From contig NZ_KB911581.1 in NCBI RefSeq assembly GCF_000383595.1, positions 2,858,265 through 2,922,264 on the forward strand: 64,000 nucleotides of DNA. Direction: 5' to 3'. Below are positions 34,019 to 42,328 of the stretch, in pieces (within the stretch, counting starts at the first letter, position 1; each line of letters starts with the position of its first letter). The position numbers and the translations under genes are program-made. The DNA is from Streptomyces bottropensis ATCC 25435 (lineage in GTDB: Bacteria; Actinomycetota; Actinomycetes; Streptomycetales; Streptomycetaceae). A model generated the notes under the pieces. The model was not told the origin of the DNA and searched no databases. It worked only from the letters and a program-made list of their open reading frames with translations.

Positions 34019-35236
34019 ATGCGGGGGACGGATCCGGAAGGGCACGGCCCGGTCCGCTACGGCCCGCCCCTTCCCGCCCAGGGCCTGCCCGTGCTGCCCG
34101 AACTGGCCGCCGTGCTCTGCGCCGCCGCGAGCCGCCCCCACGCCGTACCGCCCGGTGGCGATCCGGCCCTCCTGGACGCCGCCTGCGGCTACTGGGACCG
34201 CCGTGGACTGCGCACCACACCGGACAGGGCCGCCGCCGCCCCCGGGGCCCCCGCCCTGCTCCTCGCGCTGACCGCCGCGATCGGCGGGGACGTCCTGCTC
34301 CCCCGCCCGTGCGCCGCCTGGTGGGAGCCGCAGGCGCGGGCGCTGGGCAGGTCCGTCTTCCCGGTGGCCACGCCGGCCGAGTGCGGAGGCGTGCCGGACC
34401 CGTACGCGCTGCTGGAGACCGTGCGCAGGATCCGGGCCGAGGGCGGCGACCCCCGGCTGCTCGTGCTGTGCGTCGCCGACGACCCGACCGCCACCGTGGC
34501 TCCGCCCGAGATGGTGCACGAGGCCATGGAGGCGGCGGTGGGGGAGGGGCTGCACCTGGTCAGCGACGAGACCTGGCGCGACACCGTGCACGATCCGCAC
34601 GACACGGTGCTGCTCAGCCCCGCCGAGATGCTGCCCGACCGGGTCACCGTCGTCACCGACCTCGCCGGACCCTTCCTCCCGCCGGGCTGGCCGGCCGCGA
34701 TCGCCCGGTTCCCCGCGGACGGGGACGGCGGGGGGCTGCGCGACCGGGTCCTGGACGTGCTCACCGCGATGGGCGCCCGGGTCGCCACCCCGGTCGCCGC
34801 GGCCGCCGCGTACGCCCTCGACGAGCCGGACCCCGTCACCGAACGGCTCGCCGCCGCCGTACGCCTGCACGCGCGCCTCGCCACCGCAGCGCACCGGGCC
34901 GTGGTGGCCGCCGGCGCGCTCGCCCTGCCACCGCGCGCCGGACGGCATCTGTACGCCGACCTCGCCCCCCTGCGCTCGTCGCTCGCCGCGCACGGGGTCG
35001 GTGACGCCCAGGAGGCGGAGGACTTCCTCGGCGCCCGGCTCGGGATGCCCGCGCCCGGCGGCCACCGGTTCGGGGACGACCTCGGGGAACTGCGCGTCCG
35101 GCTGTCCACCGCCGCGTTCCTCGGCGCCACGGACGCGGAGCGCGCGCAGGTCCTCGACACGGACGACCCGCTGGAACTACCGCACGTGGAACGCGCGTTG
35201 ACGCTCTTCGGAGCGGCTTTCGAGGGTCTGCGATGA
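34019..35236 (+). CDS. aminotransferase-fold (PLP type I) protein lacking all lysines
   Basis: A 405-residue protein whose layout matches class I/II aminotransferases. The N-terminal cap is followed by ALLLALTAAIGGDVLLPRPCAAWWEP (cofactor phosphate loop and conserved turn) and GLHLVSDETWRDTVHD (the position of the family SDExY). The Schiff-base block is replaced by TDLAGPFLPPGWPAAIARFP where active enzymes have SLSK....G.R.G. I find no lysine anywhere in the protein, so an internal aldimine cannot form. ATG 34019 has GGAGG and the frame is uninterrupted, so it looks like a maintained pseudoenzyme rather than decay. Upstream is the surface protein; downstream is an MBL hydrolase. Confidence 0.75.
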   Translation: MRGTDPEGHGPVRYGPPLPAQGLPVLPELAAVLCAAASRPHAVPPGGDPALLDAACGYWDRRGLRTTPDRAAAAPGAPALLLALTAAIGGDVLLPRPCAAWWEPQARALGRSVFPVATPAECGGVPDPYALLETVRRIRAEGGDPRLLVLCVADDPTATVAPPEMVHEAMEAAVGEGLHLVSDETWRDTVHDPHDTVLLSPAEMLPDRVTVVTDLAGPFLPPGWPAAIARFPADGDGGGLRDRVLDVLTAMGARVATPVAAAAAYALDEPDPVTERLAAAVRLHARLATAAHRAVVAAGALALPPRAGRHLYADLAPLRSSLAAHGVGDAQEAEDFLGARLGMPAPGGHRFGDDLGELRVRLSTAAFLGATDAERAQVLDTDDPLELPHVERALTLFGAAFEGLR

Positions 35237-35497
35237 CGAGGACCCGGGGGCGTCCGCGCTCCGGAGGCCGGCCATCGAGGACCTTGCCCCACGACCCCTG
35301 ACGACGACGGTCCCGGCGATGCCGACCGCCTCGGCGACGTGGGCGACCACGGCGGCCCGTGCCCCCGGCGTCGCCGGCGGCCACCGCGATGCCGGCACCC
35401 CGGCCCCGCATCGCCCTTCGACGACCTCCACCCACGCCTAGCGACCTTCAGCGACGACGATTCTTCGTGACGACGCTCAGCGACGGGAGCATCCTCG

Positions 35498-36646
35498 ATG
35501 ACGCAGCGGTCCGAGTCGACCACCTCCGCCACGACCTCCTCCTCCGCCTCCGCCTCCTCCACGACCTTCACGACCACCGCCGAGGACACCGGTGGTCCGG
35601 GGTCCAGGGCCCTTTTCGAGCGGACCTTCACCCACCCCCTCACGCCGAACCCCCTCGCGCCGCACCCTTTGGCACCCCCGCCGCTCGCCGAGCCCCGCCC
35701 GCTCGGTGAGCGGCGACGCTGGCCCCGTTCCTTCGCCGACCGGCTGACCACGCCCCTGCCCGGCCTGAAGGCCCTCGCCCGGTTCGCCCGCGAGGGCTCG
35801 GTCCGGCCGGGGCCCGAGGGGCTCGCGGACATCCCGCGACTGCCGTACCGGCCCGGCCCGTTGCCCCGAGTGGACGCGCGTACCGTCGCCGTCTCCTGGG
35901 CGGGGCACGCGAGTTGGGTGGTGCGGATCGGCGGGCTCACCGTCCTCACCGACCCCGTCTGGTCCCGTCGCATTCTTGGCACCCCGGCCCGGATCACCCC
36001 CGTCGGCCTCGGCTGGGACGCGCTGCCCCGGGTGGACGCGGTCGTCATCAGCCACAACCACTACGACCACCTCGACGCCCCCACCCTGGCGCGACTTCCG
36101 CGCGACACACCGGTCTTCGTGCCCGCCGGGCTCGGCCGCTGGTTCCGGCGGCGCGGGTTCGGCCGGGTCACCGAGCTGGACTGGTGGGAGGCGGCCGAAC
36201 TCGACGGCGTCCGCTTCGACTTCGTACCGGCCCACCACTGGTCCAAGCGCACCCTCACCGACACCTGCCGCTCGCTGTGGGGCGGCTGGGTCCTCACCGC
36301 GCCGGACGGCAGGCGCCTCTACTTCGCCGGCGACACCGGTTACGGCCACTGGTTCTCCCTCATCGGCCGTCGCCATCCCGGCATCGACCTCGCCCTGCTG
36401 CCGATCGGCGCCTACGACCCCCGCTGGTGGCTCAGCGACGTCCACTGCGACCCGGAGGAGGCGGTCCGCGCCTTCCAGGACCTCGGCGCCCGTCGCATGG
36501 CCCCCATGCACTGGGCGACCTTCGTCCTGTCGGCGGAACCGGTCCTGGAACCCCTCACGCGGGTGCGGGCGGCATGGCGGGCGGCGGGCCTGCCCCGGGA
36601 GGACCTGTGGGACCTGCCGATCGGAGCCTCCCGGGTGCTCGGCTGA
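35498..36646 (+). CDS. MBL-fold hydrolase (NAPE-PLD / UlaG-like)
   Basis: A 382-residue metallo-beta-lactamase fold protein. A Ser/Thr-rich disordered N terminus (1-30) and a Pro-rich segment are followed by VSWAGHASWVVRIGGLTVLTD, the zinc motif SHNHYDHLD, VPAHHWSKRT, YFAGDTGYGHWF (bridging Asp) and PMHWATFVLS (final His). Of MBL groups it is nearest to the NAPE-hydrolysing phospholipase D-like branch (HWSKR and WGGW patterns). ATG 35498. It converges on the DedA gene across a strong hairpin. Confidence 0.87.
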   Translation: MTQRSESTTSATTSSSASASSTTFTTTAEDTGGPGSRALFERTFTHPLTPNPLAPHPLAPPPLAEPRPLGERRRWPRSFADRLTTPLPGLKALARFAREGSVRPGPEGLADIPRLPYRPGPLPRVDARTVAVSWAGHASWVVRIGGLTVLTDPVWSRRILGTPARITPVGLGWDALPRVDAVVISHNHYDHLDAPTLARLPRDTPVFVPAGLGRWFRRRGFGRVTELDWWEAAELDGVRFDFVPAHHWSKRTLTDTCRSLWGGWVLTAPDGRRLYFAGDTGYGHWFSLIGRRHPGIDLALLPIGAYDPRWWLSDVHCDPEEAVRAFQDLGARRMAPMHWATFVLSAEPVLEPLTRVRAAWRAAGLPREDLWDLPIGASRVLG

Positions 36647-36661
36647 CCCGGCCGGGGCACC

Positions 36662-36703
36662 CCCGCGCTCCCGGAGGGGCGAGACCCCCTCCGGGAGCGC
36701 GGG
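36662..36703. terminator. bidirectional terminator between MBL and DedA genes
   Basis: An 18-bp perfect stem, CCCGCGCTCCCGGAGGGG (36662-36679) with its complement (36686-36703), and a 6-nt loop. It sits between convergent stops at 36646 and 36716. Confidence 0.88.
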
Positions 36704-36715
36704 AAAGCGAGGTCC

Positions 36716-37330
36716 TCAGCGGACCAGCCGCCGCCACACTCCCGGCACCACGCTGAGCAGCAGGGTCAGCACGACCGCCGCCAGCACCCCTTCCCACGGC
36801 TCCTTGAACAGCGACCCACCCAGAACGCCGATCAACTGGTAGGTCACGGCCCACGCCAGGCACGCCGGCAGGTTCCCCCGCGCGAACCGCCGCAGCGGCA
36901 TCTTCGCCAGCAGACAGGCCAGCATCACCGGGATGCGCCCGGCCGGCATCAGCCGGGACAGCACCAGCACGGCCACCCCGTGGTCGTCGAGCTGCGCCTG
37001 CGCCTGCGTCAGCCGGTCCTCGGGCGCCCGGCGGCGGATCGCCTCCAGCCAGCGCGAGCCGTTCTTGGAGCCCATCCCGCGCCGCCCCAGCCAGTACAGC
37101 GCGATGTCCCCGAGGAACGCGGCGACCGACGCGACCACGAACACCAGCAGCATGGAGAAGGGAGCCGACTGATGGAACGCCACCACCGCCGCCGAACTGA
37201 CCAGCGCCCCCGTCGGCACCACCGGCACCAGCGCCCCGACCAGCACCAGCAGGAACAGCATCGGGTAGCCGATCGCCTGCTGGGTGGAGGCGTACGGCAC
37301 GGGGGTGCTCACGGCGGCCAGCAAGATCAC
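36716..37330 (-). CDS. DedA/VTT-domain membrane protein
   Basis: A 204-residue polytopic membrane protein. It starts at GTG 37330 after GGAGGAG. Hydrophobic helices include MLFLLVLVGALVPVVPTGAL, then a second (FSMLLVFVVASVAAFLGDIALYWLGRRG). The re-entrant motif RLMPAGRIPVMLACLLAKM and a C-terminal LLLSVVPGVW helix follow. The R.(M/I)P.GR and F.GD..Y..GR.. patterns are diagnostic of DedA/VTT proteins, some of which flip undecaprenyl phosphate or phospholipids. It lies 43 bp after the UlaG-like MBL gene on the same strand, so they are probably one operon. Confidence 0.88.
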   Translation of the reverse strand: MILLAAVSTPVPYASTQQAIGYPMLFLLVLVGALVPVVPTGALVSSAAVVAFHQSAPFSMLLVFVVASVAAFLGDIALYWLGRRGMGSKNGSRWLEAIRRRAPEDRLTQAQAQLDDHGVAVLVLSRLMPAGRIPVMLACLLAKMPLRRFARGNLPACLAWAVTYQLIGVLGGSLFKEPWEGVLAAVVLTLLLSVVPGVWRRLVR

Positions 37331-37373
37331 CGTGTCTCCTCCACGCGCCGTGCGGCCTGCGTCGGCCGGAGTC

Positions 37374-38147
37374 TCATCGCGCCACCCCCGGTCGAACGCT
37401 TTCCCCGTGTTCCAGCCGGTGCACCTCCACACCGGGAGCGCGTGCCGCGGCAAGGCGGACGAACTCCTCACCGGGGGCATGGAATTCATGGGGGCGCACG
37501 GCGTCCAGCCCGATCGGCCAGTACGTGCCGTAGTGCACGGGAACCGCGCTCCGGGGCGCGAGCAGCGCAAGCGCCTCCGCCGCGCGCCCCGCGTCCAGAT
37601 GGCCCTCGCCGAGATGGGGTCCCCAGCCGCCGACCGGCAGCAGCGCCACGTCGACCGGCCCGACCTCCTCGGCCATCTCCCGGAACAGCCCGGTGTCCCC
37701 GGCGAAGTACGTCCGCGCGTCGCCCTCGATGACGAAGCCGAGCGCCGGCGAGCGGTGCGGACCGACCGGCAGCCGCCGTCCGTCGTGTCGGGCGGGCACG
37801 GCACGGACGACCAGGTCACGAATGCTCAGCTCGTCCCCGGCCGTCACCTCGCTGAGGCGCAGATGCGCCAGCCTGCGCAGCCCCGGAACCTGGCGCGACG
37901 CGCCCTTCGGGAGCACCAGCCGTGTCCCCGGGGCGAGTCGGGCCAGTGAGGGAACGTGCAGATGGTCGGCGTGCAGATGTGACACCAGCGCGACGTCCGC
38001 GACCGCCGCCTCCGCCGGGGGAGGCGCACCCCGGCGCCTTCGCAGATGCGCGAGCCAGCGCGCGAACAGGGGGTCGGTCAGCACTCTCGTGCCCGAGTCC
38101 TCCACGGTGCAGGTCGCATGGCCCCACCAGGTGATCTCCACCGGCAC
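37374..38147 (-). CDS. UlaG-like MBL-fold metal-dependent hydrolase
   Basis: A 257-residue MBL-fold protein. It has ITWWGHATCTVEDSGTRVLTD, the zinc motif SHLHADHLH, PARHDGRRLPVGP, YFAGDTGLF and VPVHYGTYWPIG. GTG 38147 follows GGAGG. The short core without extra domains is typical of UlaG/YtkL-type hydrolases. Upstream partner of DedA in a two-gene operon. A second MBL protein, at 35498, lies beyond the terminator; their sequences differ, so they are not recent duplicates. Confidence 0.87.
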   Translation of the reverse strand: MPVEITWWGHATCTVEDSGTRVLTDPLFARWLAHLRRRRGAPPPAEAAVADVALVSHLHADHLHVPSLARLAPGTRLVLPKGASRQVPGLRRLAHLRLSEVTAGDELSIRDLVVRAVPARHDGRRLPVGPHRSPALGFVIEGDARTYFAGDTGLFREMAEEVGPVDVALLPVGGWGPHLGEGHLDAGRAAEALALLAPRSAVPVHYGTYWPIGLDAVRPHEFHAPGEEFVRLAAARAPGVEVHRLEHGESVRPGVAR

Positions 38148-38310
38148 TCCGTTCGCCTCCTTCGCGCTACTCCCCCGAGCCTACGGGCTGGAGTAGGGTC
38201 TGCGGCCTGGGCCTGTCCGGCGGATCATGCAGGGAACAGGCGTGCCGGACCCCGTGTCCGCCGCTCGTTCCGCCGGCGGGCTCCGGGACCCGGAGGGTGA
38301 GGGGGACACC

Positions 38311-38796
38311 ATGGGAGACGAGGCAGCCGCGAGCGGCGCCTCCGGCGTGGCCCGCCAGGACGCGGTGCGCGGCGGCGGGCCGGCGGGATGCGGGACCGTG
38401 GTGCGGGTCGCGGCCATAGCGAGCCTCACGCCCCTGGAGGAGCTGGAGGCCGATCCCTTCCTGGTCGACTCCCGCAGCCAGCACGCCATGTGCGCCCGCT
38501 GGGCCGCCGAGCGCGGCTATGTGGTGACCCGCGAACTGCTCGTCCGCGCACTGCGCCCCGACCACTGCGCCCTGTGGGCCGATGTCGACGCCGGCCTCGT
38601 CGACCTCTTCGTCGCCCCCAGCCGCCGCGTCCTCGAACGCGCCCTCGCCTCCGTCGACGACTTCACCGCCGAGTGCGCCCGCCGCGGCATCCGCGTCGAG
38701 ACGGTGGGCCGCGCCGAACCCGCCTACGACGCCCAGATGAAGGCCCGGGTCCACCGCCGGCTGTCCATGCCGACGGCGGGGTACGACGGCCGCTGA
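38311..38796 (+). CDS. small protein resembling a degenerate serine-recombinase catalytic domain
   Basis: 161 residues from ATG 38311 (a longer start, ATG 38227, adds 28). The order SRSQHAMCARWAAERGYVVTRE, ADVDAGLVDLFVAPSRRVLERAL and DDFTAECARRGIRVETVG parallels the resolvase N-terminal domain. That domain has Q...C..YA...G, V..G.VD.LVV.....L.R and L..L...G. Its Arg/Ser catalytic segment (YxRVS) is replaced by AAIASLTPLEE, and no DNA-binding domain follows. It may be a non-catalytic relative. The resemblance is by pattern only. Confidence 0.5.
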   Translation: MGDEAAASGASGVARQDAVRGGGPAGCGTVVRVAAIASLTPLEELEADPFLVDSRSQHAMCARWAAERGYVVTRELLVRALRPDHCALWADVDAGLVDLFVAPSRRVLERALASVDDFTAECARRGIRVETVGRAEPAYDAQMKARVHRRLSMPTAGYDGR

Positions 38797-38966
38797 GCGG
38801 GAGTGCCCGTACCCCGGGAGTGCCCGCACCCCGTGAGCCCCGTCCCCCGGGGGCGCCGGACCGCACCCCGCCCCTGCCCCCGTGCCACCCCGGAACGCCA
38901 CCCCGGCGCCCCGGCCCTCTGTGACAGGCTGGGCCCAGGACCGGGACGGGTAAAGGTGGCCAGAAC

Positions 38967-41165
38967 GTGGGCGGTGGTCGATGGCGAAGAGTGCTGAGCG
39001 GCGTCTGGCGGATGCTCGCCGTGTGGGCGGTGTCCACCCTGACGATGCTCGTGCTCGCGGGCGCGCTCCCCGACTTCCGGCTCCAGTCCGAGAGCGGTGA
39101 GAGCGCCACCCAGATCGCCGTCACCGCGGCCTTCGGCGCCGGCGCGTTCGGTCTGCTCTCCGCCCTCGTGTGGCCGCTGCTCGTGCGGGCGCTGCTGCTG
39201 GTGCCGGCGCTCGTGCTCGGCCTGCTCGTCTTCTTCCTCAACGGCTCGCTGCTTCTGCTCGCCCTGCGGATCAGTCCCGCCGGCCAGGGGGAGGCCGCCC
39301 CCGAGACCGCCGTGGTGGTCGCCGCGGTGATGTCGGCCGTCGCCTCCGCCACCGGCGGCGCCCTCACCGTACGGGACGACGACGCCTACCGGCGCCGCCT
39401 GTACCGGCTGGCCGACCGCCGCCGCGGGCGCGCCGACGGCGGCCCGGGGCCGGCGGGATCCGGCACCGTCTTCCTCCAGCTCGACGGCGTCGGCCACGAC
39501 GTGCTGGAGGCGGCGGTGGACAAGGGCCTGATGCCGACCGTCGCCGGCTGGCTCGGCCGCCCGGCCGACGGCATTGTCCGCCCCCGGCCCACCCACCGGC
39601 TCACCCCCTGGCGCACGGACTGGTCCAGCCAGACCGGCGCCAGCCAGCTGGGCATCCTGCACGGCACCAATCACGACGTGCCGGCCTTCCGCTGGTACGA
39701 GAAGGACACCCGGGAGGTGATGGTCTGCAACCGGCCCTCCGGTGCCGCCGAACTGCAGCGTCGGGCCATCGACCGCACCGGCGACGGCGGTCTGCTCACC
39801 GTCGACGGCGCCAGCCGCGGCAACCTCTTCAGCGGCGGCGCGGAGCAGCTCGCGCTCGTCCTGTCGATGGCCGCCCGCCGGGGCCGGCGCAACCGTTCCC
39901 GCGCCGGGTACTTCGCCTACTTCTCCGACCCGGCCAACGCCGTCCGCACCGCCATGTCCTTCGTCGCCGACGTCCTGCGGGAGACCGGCCAGTCCATACG
40001 CGCCCGGTTCGCGCAGCAGCGGCCTCGGGTCAAGCGCGGCGGCCTCTACCCCTTCATCCGTGCCTTCGCCACCGTCGTCGAGCGCGATGTCGTGGTCTCC
40101 GCGGTGATCGGGGACATGTTCGCCGGCCGCGCGGCGATCTACGCGGACCTCGTGGCGTACGACGAGGTCGCCCACCACTCCGGCCCGCACAGCCGCGACG
40201 CCGCGAAGGTCCTCGAACGTCTCGACCGCTCCATCGCGCTGATCGCCCAGGTCGCCGAACACGCCCCGCGCGCCTACCGGATCGTCCTCCTCTCCGACCA
40301 CGGCCAGAGCCCCGGCGAGACCTTCCTCGGCCGCTACGGCCTCACCCTCGGCAACCTGGTCCGCGCCGGCTGCGGCCTGCCCGTGCCGCGCCGGGCCCGG
40401 CGCACCCACAGCGGCTCCGAGGCACGCACGGCGGTACGGGCCGCGCTGCGCATCCCCGTCGAGGAGCGCGTCGAGGAGCACCGGACCACGCGCCGCTTCG
40501 AGCCGGTCGTCCTCGCCTCCGGCAACCTCGGCCTCGTCTCCTTCCCGGACGTCCCCCACCGGATGAGCCGCGAGGAGATCGACGCCCGTCACCCCGCCCT
40601 GCTCTCCACCCTCGCCAACCACCCCGGCATCGGATTCGTCCTCGTCCGCAGCGAGGAGCACGGCGGCGTCGTACTCGGCGCCCACGGCGCGGAGGTCCCC
40701 ATCGGCGAGCTGAGCGACGAACACCCCGGCCCCCTGGCCGACTTCGGCCCCGGCGCCGCCGACGCCGTACGCCGCACCCACGGCTTCCCGCGCACCGCCG
40801 ACATCATGGTCAACTCCTGGTACGACCCCGACGAGGGCGAGGTCCTCGCCTTCGAGGAGCAGATCGGCTCCCACGGCGGCCTCGGCGGCTGCCAGTCCCG
40901 CCCCTTCCTCATGTCCCCGCTGGCCCTCTCGGAGCCGGCGGAGGAGGGCGAGACCTTGGTGGGCGCGGAACACATCCACCAGGTGCTGAGGAGGTGGCTA
41001 CGGGAATCGAACGGTCCCCAGGTCCCCCTGGCCGAGGCGGAGCGCCCCGAAGGGGAGGGAACCGCGCGACCGGCCACGGACGAGCCCGCACCGGCCACGG
41101 ACGAGCCCGCACCGGCCACGGACGAGCCCGCACCGGCCAAGGAACAGAACCCGGCAGGCGCGTAG
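38967..41165 (+). CDS. membrane protein: 4-TM holin-like domain fused to an alkaline-phosphatase-superfamily hydrolase
   Basis: A 732-residue membrane enzyme. Four hydrophobic helices (about residues 14-135: WAVSTLTMLVLAGALP, FGLLSALVWPLLVRALLLVP, ALVLGLLVFFLNGSLLLLAL, VVVAAVMSAVASATGG) match the actinobacterial 4-TM 'phage holin' family. Residues about 165-650 form a type I phosphodiesterase/phosphatase. They include VFLQLDGVGHDVL (metal Asp), SQLGILHGTNHD (nucleophile region), DLVAYDEVAHHSGPH and IVLLSDHGQSPGE (metal Asp/His). It probably acts on phospho-groups outside the membrane. GTG 38967 with AAAGGTGG. The tail holds three PATDEPA heptads. Confidence 0.83.
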   Translation: MGGGRWRRVLSGVWRMLAVWAVSTLTMLVLAGALPDFRLQSESGESATQIAVTAAFGAGAFGLLSALVWPLLVRALLLVPALVLGLLVFFLNGSLLLLALRISPAGQGEAAPETAVVVAAVMSAVASATGGALTVRDDDAYRRRLYRLADRRRGRADGGPGPAGSGTVFLQLDGVGHDVLEAAVDKGLMPTVAGWLGRPADGIVRPRPTHRLTPWRTDWSSQTGASQLGILHGTNHDVPAFRWYEKDTREVMVCNRPSGAAELQRRAIDRTGDGGLLTVDGASRGNLFSGGAEQLALVLSMAARRGRRNRSRAGYFAYFSDPANAVRTAMSFVADVLRETGQSIRARFAQQRPRVKRGGLYPFIRAFATVVERDVVVSAVIGDMFAGRAAIYADLVAYDEVAHHSGPHSRDAAKVLERLDRSIALIAQVAEHAPRAYRIVLLSDHGQSPGETFLGRYGLTLGNLVRAGCGLPVPRRARRTHSGSEARTAVRAALRIPVEERVEEHRTTRRFEPVVLASGNLGLVSFPDVPHRMSREEIDARHPALLSTLANHPGIGFVLVRSEEHGGVVLGAHGAEVPIGELSDEHPGPLADFGPGAADAVRRTHGFPRTADIMVNSWYDPDEGEVLAFEEQIGSHGGLGGCQSRPFLMSPLALSEPAEEGETLVGAEHIHQVLRRWLRESNGPQVPLAEAERPEGEGTARPATDEPAPATDEPAPATDEPAPAKEQNPAGA
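41070..41132 (+). repeat. 21-bp tandem repeat, 3 copies, in coding sequence
   Basis: Three identical copies of a 21-bp unit beginning CCGGCCACGGACGAGCCC (41070-41090, 41091-41111, 41112-41132) and a partial fourth. They encode PATDEPA heptads in the disordered tail of the holin-like/phosphohydrolase protein. In-frame length polymorphism is expected. Confidence 0.9.
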
Positions 41166-41206
41166 GCGTGTAGGCGCCCCGACCCCCGGAAATTGGGCTG
41201 CGTCCC

Positions 41207-42328
41207 GTGAGCAGGTCGCCCACACTGTTCGCACCGTTCGCAGAACACCCCCTTGGAGTCCCCGCCTTGCAGGCAGCCGTGACCGTCACACCCTCCCGCA
41301 TACCCGAGCTGCTGCTCGGCCTCGCCACCGTCCGCCCCGTCTTCGTCTGGGGCGCCCCCGGCATCGGCAAGTCCTCCCTGGTCAGGGCCTTCGCCGAGTC
41401 GCTGGGCCTGGAGTGTGTGAGCCTTCTGGGCACGCAACTGGCGCCGGAGGACCTGATGGGCGTACCGCAGATCCGGGACGGGCGCTCGGTGTTCTGCCCG
41501 CCGGAGGCCATCGCCCGCGACGAGCCGTACTGCCTGTTCCTGGACGAGCTGAACGCGGCCACCCCGGACGTGCAGAAAGCCTTCTACTCACTGATCCTGG
41601 ACCGCCGGATCGGCGCCTACGAGCTGCCCAAGGGGTCGATCGTCATCGGCGCCGGCAACCGTGCCACCGACAACGCGCTCGCCCGTCCCATCGCCTCCGC
41701 CCTCGTCAACCGTCTCACCCACGTCCACCTCCGGGCGTCCGCGACGGACTGGCTCGGCTGGGCGCGGGAGAGCGGCATCCACCCCTGGGTCCTGGACCAC
41801 CTCACCGACCGCCCGGACCACCTGTGGTCCAAGCCGCCGAAGACCGAGGAGCCGTTCTCCACGCCCCGCTCCTGGCACATGCTCTCCGACGCGCTGCACT
41901 CCTTCGGCCGCGACCTCGACGAGGAGACCCTGAAGGTCCTCGCGCACGGCACGCTCACCCCCACGCACGCGGTCGCCTTCTGCGGCTACGTCAAGATCGT
42001 GCGCAGCCGGTTCGGCATCGAGGCGATCCTCAAGGGCGAGGCCGGCTGGCCCCACCGCGTGGAGGACCGCGACCTTCTCTACTACCTCGCCGACTCCTTC
42101 CGCGGCAGGCTGATCAAGGAGCTGCCCGCGAGCAAGCAGCACATGTCGGCGAACGGGCGGCAGACCGCGTACCGCGCCAAGTCGCTGCTGGTGCAGCTCG
42201 CCGAGATCTCCGTCGAGGTCGCCCAGACCGTCATCGCCTCCGACGCCGACGGCAACCCCGTCCTGCCCGCCTGGTTCCTCGTCGAGGCTGCCCGGGACAT
42301 GCCCCGGCTGGTGGAGGCCCGCCGGTGA
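41207..42328 (+). CDS. MoxR-type AAA+ ATPase
   Basis: A 373-residue AAA+ protein of the MoxR class. It has Walker A GAPGIGKSS, Walker B CLFLDELNAA, sensor-1 IVIGAGNRATDNA, an arginine-rich SALVNRLTHVHL arginine-finger region and a C-terminal helical lid. MoxR ATPases act as chaperones for metal insertion or complex assembly together with VWA proteins. The GTG start at 41207 is used, but GTG 41280 (VTVTPSRIPELLLGL) is equally plausible because neither has a strong ribosome site. The stop overlaps the next gene by 4 bp (GTGA), so the ATPase and its VWA partner are coupled. Confidence 0.9.
   Translation: MSRSPTLFAPFAEHPLGVPALQAAVTVTPSRIPELLLGLATVRPVFVWGAPGIGKSSLVRAFAESLGLECVSLLGTQLAPEDLMGVPQIRDGRSVFCPPEAIARDEPYCLFLDELNAATPDVQKAFYSLILDRRIGAYELPKGSIVIGAGNRATDNALARPIASALVNRLTHVHLRASATDWLGWARESGIHPWVLDHLTDRPDHLWSKPPKTEEPFSTPRSWHMLSDALHSFGRDLDEETLKVLAHGTLTPTHAVAFCGYVKIVRSRFGIEAILKGEAGWPHRVEDRDLLYYLADSFRGRLIKELPASKQHMSANGRQTAYRAKSLLVQLAEISVEVAQTVIASDADGNPVLPAWFLVEAARDMPRLVEARR

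Noticed and set aside
38967..41165. Prophage lysis gene (because of the holin-like domain)
   Set aside because: No phage structural, integrase or endolysin genes are near. The protein is a large enzyme fusion, and the 4-TM 'holin' family is chromosomal in actinobacteria.
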